This document shows, in pieces, positions 51,477 through 62,155 of a DNA stretch of 64,000 bases (the stretch's first letter is position 1; every line of letters starts with the position of its first letter). The DNA comes from Pseudomonas asiatica. GTDB taxonomy: Bacteria > Pseudomonadota > Gammaproteobacteria > Pseudomonadales > Pseudomonadaceae. Below the pieces are notes generated by a model, which did not search any database, was not told where the DNA came from, and saw nothing but the letters and a program-made list of their open reading frames with translations. The translations under genes were made by a program, and so were the position numbers. Location: contig NZ_BLJF01000001.1 of the NCBI RefSeq assembly GCF_009932335.1, positions 1,364,001-1,428,000 on the forward strand, in the 5' to 3' direction.

Positions 51477-52022
51477 ATTAAGCGTGAAATGAGAAACGAT
51501 AAACGAACTGCACCGAAAGCCCCGATCAACGAGAATATCTCGGCACGCGAGGTTCGGTTAATTGGCGCTGACGGCGAGCAGATTGGCATCGTCTCGATTG
51601 ATGAAGCGCTTCGTATCGCTGATGAAGCGAAGCTGGATCTGGTGGAAATCTCCGCCGACGCGCAACCGCCCGTCTGCAAGGTGATGGACTACGGCAAGCA
51701 CCTCTTCGAGAAGAAGAAGCAGGCCAACGAAGCCAAGAAAAACCAGAAGCAGATCCAGATCAAAGAAATCAAGTTTCGTCCAGGGACGGAAGAAGGGGAT
51801 TACCAGGTAAAACTACGCAACCTGGTACGTTTCCTTACCGATGGGGACAAGGCCAAGATCTCTCTGAGATTCCGCGGCCGTGAGATGGCCCACCAGGAGC
51901 TGGGCATGGAGCTGTTGAAGCGGGTCGAAGCCGACCTCGCCGAATACGGCTCCGTTGAGCAGCATCCGAAGATGGAAGGACGCCAGCTTATGATGGTCAT
52001 CGCCCCCAAAAAGAAGAAGTAA
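51477..52022 (+). CDS. infC: Translation initiation factor IF-3, probable ATT start
   Basis: The product contains [40 protein letters not shown] and a C-terminal [17 protein letters not shown], all IF-3 landmarks. GGAG at 51465-51468 is eight bases from ATT 51477 but only two from ATG 51471, so the rare ATT start used by E. coli infC is the better fit; ATG 51471 (overlapping the thrS stop) remains possible. The ATT start allows IF-3 to repress its own synthesis. The protein prevents premature subunit joining and proofreads the start codon. Confidence 0.92.
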   Translation: MKREMRNDKRTAPKAPINENISAREVRLIGADGEQIGIVSIDEALRIADEAKLDLVEISADAQPPVCKVMDYGKHLFEKKKQANEAKKNQKQIQIKEIKFRPGTEEGDYQVKLRNLVRFLTDGDKAKISLRFRGREMAHQELGMELLKRVEADLAEYGSVEQHPKMEGRQLMMVIAPKKKK

Positions 52023-52083
52023 TCTCCCGGGCACGGCAGGCCTGATGATTATTGTGTAATTTTATCGAATGCGGAGTTCCAAC

Positions 52084-52278
52084 ATGCCAAAAATGAAAAC
52101 CAAGAGCGGTGCTGCGAAGCGCTTCCTGAAGACCGCTTCCGGCTTCAAGCACAAGCACGCTTTCAAGAGCCACATCCTGACCAAAATGTCGACCAAGCGT
52201 AAGCGTCAACTGCGCGGTGCCAGCCTGCTGCACCCGTCTGACGTGGCAAAAGTCGAGCGCATGCTGCGCGTACGTTAA
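52084..52278 (+). CDS. rpmI: Ribosomal protein bL35
   Basis: The 64-residue basic protein begins [20 protein letters not shown] and ends RMLRVR with [18 protein letters not shown]. Full family length. It belongs to the infC-rpmI-rplT operon. Confidence 0.97.
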   Translation: MPKMKTKSGAAKRFLKTASGFKHKHAFKSHILTKMSTKRKRQLRGASLLHPSDVAKVERMLRVR

Positions 52279-52305
52279 TTCTGGTTTAGATAGAGGAAGT
52301 TACTC

Positions 52306-52662
52306 ATGGCTCGTGTTAAGCGTGGCGTCATCGCTCGTAAGCGTCACAAGAAAATTCTGAAACTGGCTAAAGGCTACTACGGTGCACGCTCGCGCGTATT
52401 CCGCGTTGCCAAGCAGGCTGTCATCAAGGCAGGTCAATATGCCTACCGTGACCGTCGTCAGAAGAAGCGTCAGTTCCGCGCACTGTGGATCGCTCGTATC
52501 AACGCCGGTGCCCGCACCAACGGTCTGTCCTACAGCCGTCTGATTGCTGGCCTGAAAAAGGCTTCGATCGAAATCGACCGTAAGGTTCTGGCCGATCTGG
52601 CAGTGAACGAAAAAGCGGCGTTTGCTGCGATTGTCGAGAAAGCTAAAGCCGTTCTGGCTTAA
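52306..52662 (+). CDS. rplT: Ribosomal protein bL20
   Basis: The 118-residue basic protein begins [20 protein letters not shown] and has [20 protein letters not shown] and [20 protein letters not shown]. It is a primary 23S rRNA-binding protein and in enterobacteria also represses its own operon. GAGGAA lies upstream of the start. Confidence 0.97.
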   Translation: MARVKRGVIARKRHKKILKLAKGYYGARSRVFRVAKQAVIKAGQYAYRDRRQKKRQFRALWIARINAGARTNGLSYSRLIAGLKKASIEIDRKVLADLAVNEKAAFAAIVEKAKAVLA

Positions 52663-52678
52663 GTACCCGCGACAATCA

Positions 52679-53788
<1,110 letters not shown>

Positions 53789-53821
53789 GTCAATGCCCGA
53801 CGCAACTTTCAGGAGAACAGC

Positions 53822-56203
53822 ATGAAATTCAGTGAACAGTGGCTGCGCGGTTGGGTAAACCCGCAAGTCTCCCGTGACGAACTGGTTGCCCGCCTGTCCA
53901 TGGCCGGCCTCGAAGTTGACAGCGTTACCCCCGCTGCCGGCCAGTTCAGCGGCATCGTCGTGGGCGAAATCCTCGCCACCGAACAACACCCGGACGCCGA
54001 CAAGCTGCGCGTGTGCCAGGTAAGCAGCGGCCAGGAAACCTTCCAGGTCGTGTGCGGCGCCCCTAACGCCCGCCCAGGCATCAAGATCCCGTTCGCCATG
54101 ATCGGCGCCGAACTGCCAGGCGACTTCAAGATCAAGAAGGCCAAGCTGCGCGGCGTCGAGTCCTTCGGCATGCTGTGCTCGGCTGCCGAGCTGCAAATCA
54201 GCGAAGAGAACGACGGCCTGCTGGAACTGGCTGCCGACGCCCCGGTTGGCGAAGACATTCGCCAGTACCTGAGCCTGGACGACGCCAGCATCGAAATCGG
54301 CCTCACCCCCAACCGCGGCGACTGCCTGTCCATCGCAGGCCTGGCCCGCGACGTCAGCGCCCTGTACGACACCCCGGTCACCCGCCCGGTAGTGCCAGCC
54401 GTACCGGCTGCCCACGACGAAGTGCGCCCGGTCGAAGTCAGCGCCCCGGCTGCCTGCCCACGCTACCTGGGCCGCGTCATCCGTAACGTCGACCTGAGCA
54501 AGCCGACCCCGCTGTGGATAGTCGAACGCCTGCGCCGCAGCGACGTGCGCAGCATCGACGCCGCCGTCGACATCACCAACTACGTGATGCTCGAACTCGG
54601 CCAGCCGATGCACGCCTTCGACCTGGCAGAAATCAACGGCGGCATCCGCGTACGCATGGCCGAAGAGGGCGAGAAGCTCGTCCTGCTCGACGGCCAGGAA
54701 GTTGCCCTGCGCGCCGACACCCTGGTAATCGCCGACCACACCCGCGCCCTGGCCATCGCCGGCGTCATGGGTGGCGAGCACAGCGGTGTGAACACCGAAA
54801 AAACCCGCGACCTGTTCCTCGAAAGCGCCTTCTTCGAGCCGATCTCCGTCGCCGGTAAAGCCCGTTCCTACGGCCTGCACACCGACGCCTCGCACCGCTA
54901 CGAGCGCGGAGTAGACTCGCAGCTGGCCCGCGAAGCCATGGAACGCGCCACCCAGCTGCTGCTGGACATCGTCGGCGGCGAAGCCGGCCCGGTTGTCGAA
55001 GCCGTCAGCGAACAGCACCTGCCGCAAGTGGCCCCGGTCACCCTGCGCGCCGAACGCATCACCCAGATGCTCGGCATGGAAATGGACCCAGCCCAGGTCG
55101 AGCAGCTGCTCAACGCCTTGGAGCTGACCACCACCAAGAGCGGGGAAGGGCAGTGGACGGTGAACGTGCCGAGCCACCGCTTCGACATCAGCCTGGAAGT
55201 GGACCTGATCGAAGAGCTGGCCCGCCTGTACGGCTACAACAACCTGCCGGTTCGCTACCCGCAAGCCCGCCTGGCCCCCCAGGGCAAGCCGGAAACCCGC
55301 GGTGACCTGCCGACCCTGCGCCGCCTGCTGGTTGCCCGCGGCTACCAGGAAGCCATCACCTACAGCTTCATCGACCCGAAACTGTTCGAACTGTTCAGCC
55401 CGGGCGTAGAGCCGCTGCTGCTGGCCAACCCCATCTCCAGCGACATGGCCGCCATGCGCGCGTCCCTGTGGCCGGGCCTGGTCAAGGCACTGCAGCACAA
55501 CCTGAACCGCCAGCAAGACCGCGTGCGCCTGTTCGAAAGCGGCCTGCGCTTCGTCGGCCAGCTCGGCGACCTGAAGCAGCAGCCGATGATCGCCGGCGTA
55601 GTCACCGGCAGCCGCCTGCCAGAAGGCTGGGCCAACGGCCGCGACGGCGTCGACTTCTTCGACGTGAAGGCCGACGTGGAAGCCCTGCTGGGCTACTCCG
55701 GTGCCCTGAGCGACTTCACCTTCAGCGCCGGCAAGCACCCAGCCCTGCACCCAGGCCAGACCGCCGCCATCGAGCGTGACGGCAAGCTGGTCGGCTACCT
55801 CGGCGCCATCCACCCAGAGCTGGCAAAAGCCCTGGACCTGGACCGCCCGGTGTTCCTGTTCGAACTGGTGCTGGGCGACGTGGTCGAAGGCCGCCTGCCG
55901 AAGTTCAGCGAGCTGTCCAAGTTCCCGGAAACCCGCCGCGACCTGGCTTTGATCGCAGGACGTGATGTAGCTTCTAGCTCGGTGCTTGAAGTAATTCGTG
56001 ACAATGCAGGCGAATGGCTCACAGACCTCAGGCTGTTTGATGTCTACCAAGGTAAAGGCATTGATCCTGATAGAAAAAGCCTTGCCGTCGGCTTGACCTG
56101 GCAGCATCCATCGCGCACTCTTAACGACGATGAGGTGAACGCCGCACTGCAAAACATCCTCACCTCGCTCGAACAAAGGTTGAACACCACGTTAAGGAAA
56201 TAA
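53822..56203 (+). CDS. pheT: Phenylalanyl-tRNA synthetase beta subunit
   Basis: The 793-residue protein begins [20 protein letters not shown], with the tRNA-binding EMAP-like domain at about 40-150, the B3/B4 editing domain in the middle, B5 and a C-terminal ferredoxin-fold anticodon domain ending [20 protein letters not shown]. It binds tRNA-Phe and edits tyrosine. It is 33 bases downstream of pheS, and ihfA follows four bases later. Confidence 0.97.
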
Positions 56204-56207
56204 CGGC

Positions 56208-56510
56208 ATGGGTGCTCTGACGAAAGCTGAGATGGCCGAAAGGCTGTACGAGGAGCTGGGGCTTAACAAGCGTGAGGCCAAGGAGCTGGTCGAGCTGTTT
56301 TTTGAAGAAATTCGGCACGCACTTGAAGAGAACGAGCAGGTCAAGCTGTCCGGTTTCGGCAACTTCGACCTTCGCGACAAACGCCAGCGGCCGGGCCGCA
56401 ACCCCAAGACAGGGGAAGAAATCCCGATCACTGCACGGCGCGTCGTCACCTTTCGTCCAGGGCAGAAGTTGAAGGCCCGGGTTGAGGCCTATGCTGGAAC
56501 CAAGCCATAA
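56208..56510 (+). CDS. ihfA: Integration host factor alpha subunit
   Basis: The 100-residue HU-fold protein begins [20 protein letters not shown] and contains [20 protein letters not shown] and [20 protein letters not shown], with the proline-tipped DNA-bending arm. It pairs with IhfB. The usual position is after pheT. The end overlaps the MerR gene by 20 bases. Confidence 0.97.
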
Positions 56511-56847
56511 CGACGAACTGCCCCCCATACCGGGCAAAAGGTACTTCACCATTGGTGAGGTGAGTGAGCTTTGTGCGGTAAAACCGCACGTGCTGCGGTA
56601 TTGGGAGCAGGAGTTCGATCAGCTCAATCCCGTGAAGCGGCGGGGGAATCGGCGGTACTATCAGCGGCAGGATGTGCTGATGATTCGCCAGATTCGTGCG
56701 CTGCTTTATGACCAGGGCTTTACCATTGGCGGGGCTCGGTTGAGGCTTTCCAGTGATGAGGCCAAGGATGAGTCTAGCCAGTACAAGCAGCTGATTCGGC
56801 AGATGATTGTCGAGTTGGAGGATGTGTTGGTGGTGTTGAAGAAGTGA
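56491..56847 (+). CDS. MerR-family transcriptional regulator
   Basis: The 118-residue protein starts at ATG 56491 inside ihfA. It has [40 protein letters not shown] and [20 protein letters not shown], a canonical MerR winged HTH. There is no effector domain beyond a short coiled coil and no cysteine metal site. This gene follows ihfA in pseudomonads generally; targets are unknown. Confidence 0.9.
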
Positions 56848-56959
56848 CCTGGGTTTTTGATGAGTGAATTTTTTTGAGAAAAAGCTTTCATTTATCAGGA
56901 GGTTAGGGTACATTCTTCAACGTTCTCGGTAACATTGAGAACATGCTTCAAAGCCCAGT

Positions 56960-57036
56960 CGGGGCGTAGCGCAGCCCGGTAGCGCACTTGCATGGGGTGC
57001 AAGGGGTCGAGTGTTCGAATCACTCCGTCCCGACCA
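56960..57036 (+). tRNA. tRNA-Pro(GGG)
   Basis: The 77-base tRNA has acceptor arms CGGGGCG/CGTCCCG, an anticodon stem CTTGC/GCAAG around ATGGGGT (anticodon GGG), a T-arm TGTTCGAATCA and encoded CCA. It is at the border of the island that follows; I found no second copy of its 3' end to prove integration there. Confidence 0.95.
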
Positions 57037-57050
57037 TTATTTAAACGACT

Positions 57051-57076
57051 AAGCCACCTTCGGGTGGCTTTGTTGT
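57051..57076 (+). terminator. tRNA-Pro terminator
   Basis: AAGCCACC (57051-57058), TTCG and GGTGGCTT (57063-57070), then TGTTGTTT. Confidence 0.8.
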
Positions 57077-57815
57077 TTCTGGAGTTCTTGGTTTTTTAGA
57101 GGCTTCGCTTGTTTCATTAATCAATCTTGTGATTCGGTTAGGCAAGATAGCTGTGCCCATCGTTTCGCGAGCCTCGTAACTGAGCAGGCGTTTCGTAAAG
57201 GGGTGGGCTACCCTGGTTCAATTCGCTGTCCAGCTACGGATGCTCCCTGCGCTAAGCGATGAGGGGCTGTGTGGGCGAATAGATTTGCGGGCTGAACTCT
57301 TGTGTTGGACCGTAAGCAGCTTGTCACTGGTCGTGCTACGGAGTGCGCGACCTATGCATCGAGAGCGCCGGGGTGATTTTAAACAAGTCGGTATCTATCT
57401 ATTTTTTCTAGTTAATATTCTCTGGGTCAACTTGGTTGGAATACCAGTTGGAACGCAGCGTGATCTGGATTCCGATGGAAGGTGCTTTTTGAGCACTTTT
57501 TTGTGCGGCAGCTAACAGATTGGCACCGGAAAATATCCAACACAGTAATCCATGCGCCCTTGGCACCAATCGGACAGCCAGCTGAAGACAAACAGTCCTT
57601 CAGCACATCTTGGAAAAATACCGTCGGGTCATCCTGTCAATGGGGGCGCAGAGACAGCCAAGGGGTTTCAGTGGCTGTTAGAACATCAGCGTCACGGCAT
57701 CATGGAAGCGTGACGACGGGCCGATCTGCAAGGTGAGCGATAAAAGGGGACAGATTTAGATCTTGCGTTCCGGTATTCAATCAACACCGGAACGTGAGTA
57801 GGCATGGGGGCAGGA
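57077..57815. other. Gene-poor island edge with repeat debris
   Basis: I see no supported gene in this 739-bp stretch of lower GC; a 91-codon frame at 57240-57515 has no RBS or family likeness. GGGGACAGATTTA at 57746-57758 resembles a repeat often seen near REP-associated transposases, and CGTTCCGGT/ACCGGAACG (57766-57794) forms a hairpin. The area looks like remnants of mobile DNA. Confidence 0.4.
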
Positions 57816-59018
57816 TCAATTCGGCTTGGCTACCGTTGCGGCATCCTTGCTTAATACAGGAGCGGCTACATGCACCTTGGCCTCGGACAACGCAATACAG
57901 CGATGTGCGTAGCTGTCGATCTCTTTCAAAGCGATATTTCGGTAGCTAGCGGGACAGATCAACAACGTATCGCCGAAGCGGAACTGACGAAACGCCCTGA
58001 CACTGTACAAACCATTCGGCCCCTCGTAGCTCTCCAGTTGCCACGGGGCGCTACTGAATACCTCCTTCGGATAATCCTTTTCGTTCAACACATAGCTCAA
58101 CTCGGTATTGTCCCTGATTTTGATCAGATTGGCGGCGGAATAGACCCACAGGTCCAAGAGGGCCGGCAACAGCATGGCATTGACGAAGATGCACCCGAGC
58201 AGCACCAGTGCGGCTCGGCCAGTGCGCTGCATCGCATTGCCGTTTGTCAAATAAAAGACGAGGACTGGCGCTAGGTAGAGGCACATTATCAATAAGCAGA
58301 GAGCGATAGCCCCGAATGCCTCTTCGTCGCTCTCTCCGCCTCGCCACGTCATGATGGCTAGCTGGGCGGGCATGACTCCACTCATCGAAGTAAAAGCTAG
58401 CAGCGTACCTAGCCAGCCAACGAGGGCTGTGTAATAGAGTTTGCGATGCAAGGGTTTGCGAGGACTAGGCGGCAGCTCCAGTACTTTGTTGTGCAGGAGC
58501 GCATCGCGGCGAAGCAGAACTATCACGGCACAAGCGGCAGCGACTACGACGATAGGGAAGAAGTAGCCTGGGGCCATGGTGTGATCAAAGAGGGCGCCCA
58601 GCAGGTTGAGCGATAGCAGTAGGTAGCCCCCGCCTACGATGAGGCCAAAGCGTAAGGCGAGTCTCTTTTCCAGCTCTCTATCGACGGTGCATACAGACAT
58701 GCTCAACGTGAAGACCAAAGACGGCACCGATACGATGAGCAGCAGCGACGCGAGTATCAGCAGGTTGAAGAATAACCAGGCGACGAGGTTCGAAGGATTA
58801 CCTAACGAACTAAGGATCAACTCGGGGTGATGGATTACCCAGAGGTACTTGGTGAGGAGTGAGATTGAGATAAGCGTTGAAACTACTGGCAGCCACCATT
58901 TGATATCGGAGAGGAGTTTGAATAGTGCTTGTCGGGGACTGCTGGAGGCGGAGGGGGCGGGCGCTGAAGCGGGGGATGAGCTTTGCTGGTTGGATGTGGG
59001 GGGAGATACGGCTGTCAT
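57816..59018 (-). CDS. Multi-span membrane protein of unknown function
   Basis: The 400-residue protein starts MTAVSPPTSNQQSSSPASAP with a serine/proline-rich cytoplasmic tail of about 30 residues. At least seven hydrophobic segments follow, including WWLPVVSTLISISLLTKYLW and AWLFFNLLILASLLLIVSVP. The C-terminal ~130 residues are a soluble domain (ELSYVLNEKDYPKEVFSSAP to IDSYAHRCIALSEAKVHVAA) likely outside the membrane. I recognise no family. It lies 62 bases downstream of the WYL gene in the same direction, so it is probably co-transcribed with it. Confidence 0.7.
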   Translation of the reverse strand: MTAVSPPTSNQQSSSPASAPAPSASSSPRQALFKLLSDIKWWLPVVSTLISISLLTKYLWVIHHPELILSSLGNPSNLVAWLFFNLLILASLLLIVSVPSLVFTLSMSVCTVDRELEKRLALRFGLIVGGGYLLLSLNLLGALFDHTMAPGYFFPIVVVAAACAVIVLLRRDALLHNKVLELPPSPRKPLHRKLYYTALVGWLGTLLAFTSMSGVMPAQLAIMTWRGGESDEEAFGAIALCLLIMCLYLAPVLVFYLTNGNAMQRTGRAALVLLGCIFVNAMLLPALLDLWVYSAANLIKIRDNTELSYVLNEKDYPKEVFSSAPWQLESYEGPNGLYSVRAFRQFRFGDTLLICPASYRNIALKEIDSYAHRCIALSEAKVHVAAPVLSKDAATVAKPN

Positions 59019-59080
59019 GAGCGTGTGTTCCTTCCTTGAGTGCAGTTTTTGTGGTTATGGGATGCAATGAGCGCGTTGAG

Positions 59081-59953
59081 TCAGTCGTAGAGCCAAGGTT
59101 TCAGCGCGTTCAAGTTGGCGATCACGACCTGCTGCGCTTCTGGCTTAGGGTCCAAGTTCTTGGGGTCGATTTGATAGCGTTGCAGCACATATTTGACCAA
59201 CGCTTGCCGGCTCGGGATCTCCAGCCGGCCATTCAGCATACCGTAGTCACCCTCTATGATCGCCTTCTGCGCGGCGTCGAGCCGCGGGTCAGGTTCCAGG
59301 ATCACCGATACATCAGTGTTCCAGATTGTATCGCCTTCTATGCCGTTGCCATTGCCGTCCAGTAGGTCTGGCTTGCCGCGCATGCGGCTGAGCACGAAGT
59401 CGCGGTAAGCGCTGTTTTTCTCGCAGTAGGCCCGAACGTGCCAGCGCATGCCGGTATGAATCAGTGTGTGCGGTTCGATCAAGCGAATCTCAGGCTCGGG
59501 ATTGGCCAGCGAAACGTATTCGACCTCTAGTCGCAACCCTTCCCGGCAAGCCCGTAAAAGGGGGCGAAGCACCTCAGGCTGAATGCTGCGATCGGGAACT
59601 TGCAACATCAATGTATGCGCATAGGCGAGCTTCAGCCCTTCGATATGCGGGGCTCGTTCATTGTTCTGGGCAAGCATATCGAGGTAGGCGCTGGCGCTGA
59701 GGTCGATGAAGCGTGGTTTGAAGTGCGGCGTAGGTACGTAGCCTTTGATCCGCTTGTCATATGTCAAGTTTCTGGACGCATGCTCGCTGATGTAGGTGTT
59801 GATGTCTTTAGACGCCTGCTGGCGGCTGATGCCAAAGCTCTGCATCAGGTGCCCCGTGGTCAGCCGGCCTTCCCACCAGGCAACGGTCTCGATCAAACGA
59901 TAGCGAAGTGCCAGGTCCCAGCGTACCTGCTCGATGGATTGCTTGCGTTTCAT
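59081..59953 (-). CDS. WYL-domain transcriptional regulator (BrxR/CapW-like)
   Basis: The 290-residue protein has an N-terminal winged HTH (about 10-70: RWDLALRYRLIETVAWWEGR, FGISRQQASKDINTYI) and a WYL domain (about 125-205) with LRLEVEYVSLANPEPEIRLI, HTLIHTGMRWHVRAYCEKNS and AYRDFVLSRM. A C-terminal helical part completes it. This is the architecture of BrxR/CapW regulators of phage-defence operons, which bind nucleotides or ssDNA and repress their own promoter. An imperfect inverted repeat at 59985-60009 in the divergent promoter region is a candidate operator. Confidence 0.85.
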   Translation of the reverse strand: MKRKQSIEQVRWDLALRYRLIETVAWWEGRLTTGHLMQSFGISRQQASKDINTYISEHASRNLTYDKRIKGYVPTPHFKPRFIDLSASAYLDMLAQNNERAPHIEGLKLAYAHTLMLQVPDRSIQPEVLRPLLRACREGLRLEVEYVSLANPEPEIRLIEPHTLIHTGMRWHVRAYCEKNSAYRDFVLSRMRGKPDLLDGNGNGIEGDTIWNTDVSVILEPDPRLDAAQKAIIEGDYGMLNGRLEIPSRQALVKYVLQRYQIDPKNLDPKPEAQQVVIANLNALKPWLYD

Positions 59954-59984
59954 ACCCTCTCCATGTGCGCGATTACTTTACCTG

Positions 59985-60009
59985 TATAAGTCTACATTCT
60001 AGACGTGTA
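59985..60009. promoter_or_regulatory. Candidate WYL operator
   Basis: TATAAGTCTA (59985-59994) and TAGACGTGTA (60000-60009) form 10-bp arms matching at 8 of 10 positions around CATTC, with a perfect GTCTA/TAGAC core. The site lies between the divergent WYL and membrane coiled-coil genes. Confidence 0.5.
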
Positions 60010-60072
60010 ATTTTGCATTACATATCTTTAGATTGTCTTCGGAATACATCGGGGGCAGCAAAGGATATGAGC

Positions 60073-60333
60073 ATGACGATGGCGGAAGTGGTTGCGACTG
60101 GGGCCTTGGTGGCGATGGGGATCATCCTGCTGGTGCTGATTCAGCAGGCTTTGAGGCTCGGCGAGCTTGGGAAAAAGGTCGAGCACTGCCAGAGGGATCT
60201 GCGCTGGCTGCAGATTTGGGAAATGGAAAACCGCGAGCTGCGGTCGGCGTTGCGTGCAGAGCGGGAGCATGTTGCGCAGTTGCAGCGCAAGTTAGTGATT
60301 TTGCAGGACCTGGATTCTGCAGAAGAGCGTTAA
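60073..60333 (+). CDS. Single-pass membrane protein with coiled coil
   Basis: The 86-residue protein begins MTMAEVVATGALVAMGIILL with one helix to about residue 25 (VLIQQAL), then a charged coiled coil LGELGKKVEHCQRDLRWLQI through LRAEREHVAQLQRKLVILQD. AAAGGA is seven bases upstream of ATG 60073, better than for ATG 60067. It is the first gene of the rightward island operon, divergent from the WYL gene. Such small membrane anchors often organise partner proteins. No family recognised. Confidence 0.65.
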   Translation: MTMAEVVATGALVAMGIILLVLIQQALRLGELGKKVEHCQRDLRWLQIWEMENRELRSALRAEREHVAQLQRKLVILQDLDSAEER

Positions 60334-60341
60334 GGGACGAT

Positions 60342-61394
60342 ATGAACAGAATTGAACGGATCAGCGGCTGCCTACTGGGGGGCGCCGTCGGAGATGCGCT
60401 AGGCTCCCCGGTGGAGTTGCTTGAGTGGCCTGTGATCGAGGCCAGGTTCGGGCCGCAGGGCACCATTGATTTTGCCCCGGCTTATGGCACCGCCGGTGCG
60501 ATAAGCGACGCTACACAGATGATGCTCTTTACCGCAGAAGGCTTGCTGCGGGCTTATGTGCTAGGGAGTTCGCTGCAGGCATGCCATGTGCCCAGCATTG
60601 TTCATCACGCGCTGCTGCGCTGGCTGACGACCCAGGATCAACCTTCGCTGATACCGGTCGCCACAGATGGCTGGCTGATCAGGCAAATGGAGCTCTGGTC
60701 GCGTCGTGCGCCAGACATAACCTGCATGAGTGCGCTCAAGGTCAGCGGACGGTTGGGTATGATTGCCGAAAACAACAGCAAGGGCTGCGGTGCTTTGGTA
60801 CATGTTGCACCCTGTGCGTTCTTTGCCAATGCATTTGACTACGCAACGCAATCCGGGCGCCTGACGCACGGGCACCCGACAGGTTACTTGGCGGCTGGGC
60901 TGTTCGCCGACATTCTGCAGCGTGTTGTCGATCGACAAGATAGCTTGGAGCACGCTGTGACGCAGAGTCTGGCCAGGTATGGGCAGGTGCCTGGTATCGA
61001 GGAAACGCGCAGCCTTGTCGAGCGCGTGATGTTCTTCTTTTACGAGGGATACACACCCAGCCCTCAACGGATAGACGATTTTGCCGGTGGTTGGGGCGCT
61101 GAACAGGTGCTGGCGATTGGGCTGTGGTGCGCGCTGACAGCGCGGTCATTTGAAGAAGGGGTGATTGCGGCGGTTAATCACAGTGGTGACAGCAGCAGTA
61201 CAGGGCTGGTCGTCGGGCACTTGCTGGGGGCGCAGTATGGCGCTGGCGCTATTCCTGACCGGTGGCTTGAGTGCCTGGAGCTGCGGCAGGTGATTGCGCA
61301 GGTGGCTGAAGATATCGAGCGTGTTCCGCGGGAGTACTGCGGGGTGGGGGGCGAGTTTGATGAGCAAATTGAACTGGCTTATCCCGGGAGTTGA
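60342..61394 (+). CDS. ADP-ribosylglycohydrolase-like protein with altered metal site
   Basis: The 350-residue protein has the ARH/DraG fold landmarks GCLLGGAVGDALGSPVELLE, NNSKGCGALVHVAPCAFFAN, HGHPTGYLAAGLFAD and NHSGDSSSTGLVVGHLLGAQ. Two conserved metal-ligand positions differ. Family members read S/T-D-D-T, here S55-D56-A57-T58; they read GDSDS/T, here G282-D283-S284-S285-S286. Loss of one aspartate at each half of the binuclear magnesium site suggests reduced or no hydrolase activity, so it may be an ADP-ribose sensor. It follows the membrane coiled-coil gene by eight bases. Confidence 0.82.
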   Translation: MNRIERISGCLLGGAVGDALGSPVELLEWPVIEARFGPQGTIDFAPAYGTAGAISDATQMMLFTAEGLLRAYVLGSSLQACHVPSIVHHALLRWLTTQDQPSLIPVATDGWLIRQMELWSRRAPDITCMSALKVSGRLGMIAENNSKGCGALVHVAPCAFFANAFDYATQSGRLTHGHPTGYLAAGLFADILQRVVDRQDSLEHAVTQSLARYGQVPGIEETRSLVERVMFFFYEGYTPSPQRIDDFAGGWGAEQVLAIGLWCALTARSFEEGVIAAVNHSGDSSSTGLVVGHLLGAQYGAGAIPDRWLECLELRQVIAQVAEDIERVPREYCGVGGEFDEQIELAYPGS

Positions 61395-61440
61395 ACGCAT
61401 TGAAGGTAGTGAGTTTGCGTAGGGATCAAGGAGATTGAAC

Positions 61441-61641
61441 ATGCCGATCAAACCCAGGCCCCTCACTTTTGAATGTGAAGGGTGTGGTTGGACGAAAACA
61501 GTGGCGCCGCGCAGTGATGCGTTGGCGCCGGGGGAGTGGATTGATCAGTGTCCTAAGTGTGGGGGCAAGGCGTTGAAGGTGCGTACTGCCGGGTGGCTTG
61601 CGGGGGCGGTGGCGGAGTTGCTGGCGCGGCGGCGGTTTTAG
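61441..61641 (+). CDS. Small zinc-ribbon protein
   Basis: The 66-residue protein starts at ATG 61441 behind AAGGAG. It contains FECEGCGWTKTVAPRSDALA and DQCPKCGGKALKVR, two CxxC knuckles of a zinc ribbon. The C-terminus is basic and ends RRRF. Its TAG stop (61639-61641) spans the junction with the IS element; without the IS the next base is also G, so the stop would be the same. It may bind nucleic acid or a partner protein. Confidence 0.75.
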   Translation: MPIKPRPLTFECEGCGWTKTVAPRSDALAPGEWIDQCPKCGGKALKVRTAGWLAGAVAELLARRRF

Positions 61642-62155
61642 GCTCTGTACGAAAAGAGATGTCGCAGACACCGCATGGAACAAGCCAGTGAGACCATGGC
61701 GGCATAGCTTTTCGCGAGCTTGTCGAAGCGCGTCACGATGCGGCGGTTCTCTTTCAGCCAGCCAAACATGCGCTCGATGATGTTGCGCTGTCGATATTTG
61801 GGCCGATCAAACAATCTGGGTAAGCCAGGCTTGGGTTTGCGCTTCATTGAGCGCATCGGGATGACGGGTTGCATGCGGTACTGGTCGCAGTAGCGGCGCA
61901 GCGCTTCGGCATCGTAGCCTTTGTCAGCAAGCAGCCATTTGCAGCGCTTGCGCGGACGACCTCGTTGGCTTGATGGAATGCTGACTTCGTCCAGCAGTGG
62001 CTGGGCGTAGCTGATGTCACTGGCTTGACCGCCAGAGAGAAGGAAGCGCAACGGTGTTCCGTTGGCGTCGCAGAGCATGTGGATCTTGGTTGTCAGGCCG
62101 CCGCGACTGCGGCCTAGAGCGTGATCGGCAGGCTCGTCAGGCCCCCTTTTTTCCC
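61638..62155 (-). CDS. IS5-family transposase, second frame
   Basis: This frame encodes PDEPADHALGRSRGGLTTKI, then HMLCDANGTPLRFLLSGGQA, LLADKGYDAEALRRYCDQYR and RNIIERMFGWLKENRRIVTR, the DDE domain with the second aspartate (ADKGYD) and the glutamate (IIERMF). Its first ATG is only at 62078, but similarity starts upstream, so expression requires -1 shifting from the first frame. The TAA stop is formed by the flanking TTA at 61638-61640, outside the IS. Confidence 0.8.

Noticed and set aside
57240..57515. 91-codon frame after tRNA-Pro
   Set aside because: No ribosome binding site, odd composition and no similarity to a known family.
60033..61394. 453-codon plus-strand frame that extends the ADP-ribosylglycohydrolase upstream
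   Set aside because: The extension is out of frame with the membrane coiled-coil gene and runs antithetically through it; the ARH domain begins at MNRIERISGCLLGG, 60342.
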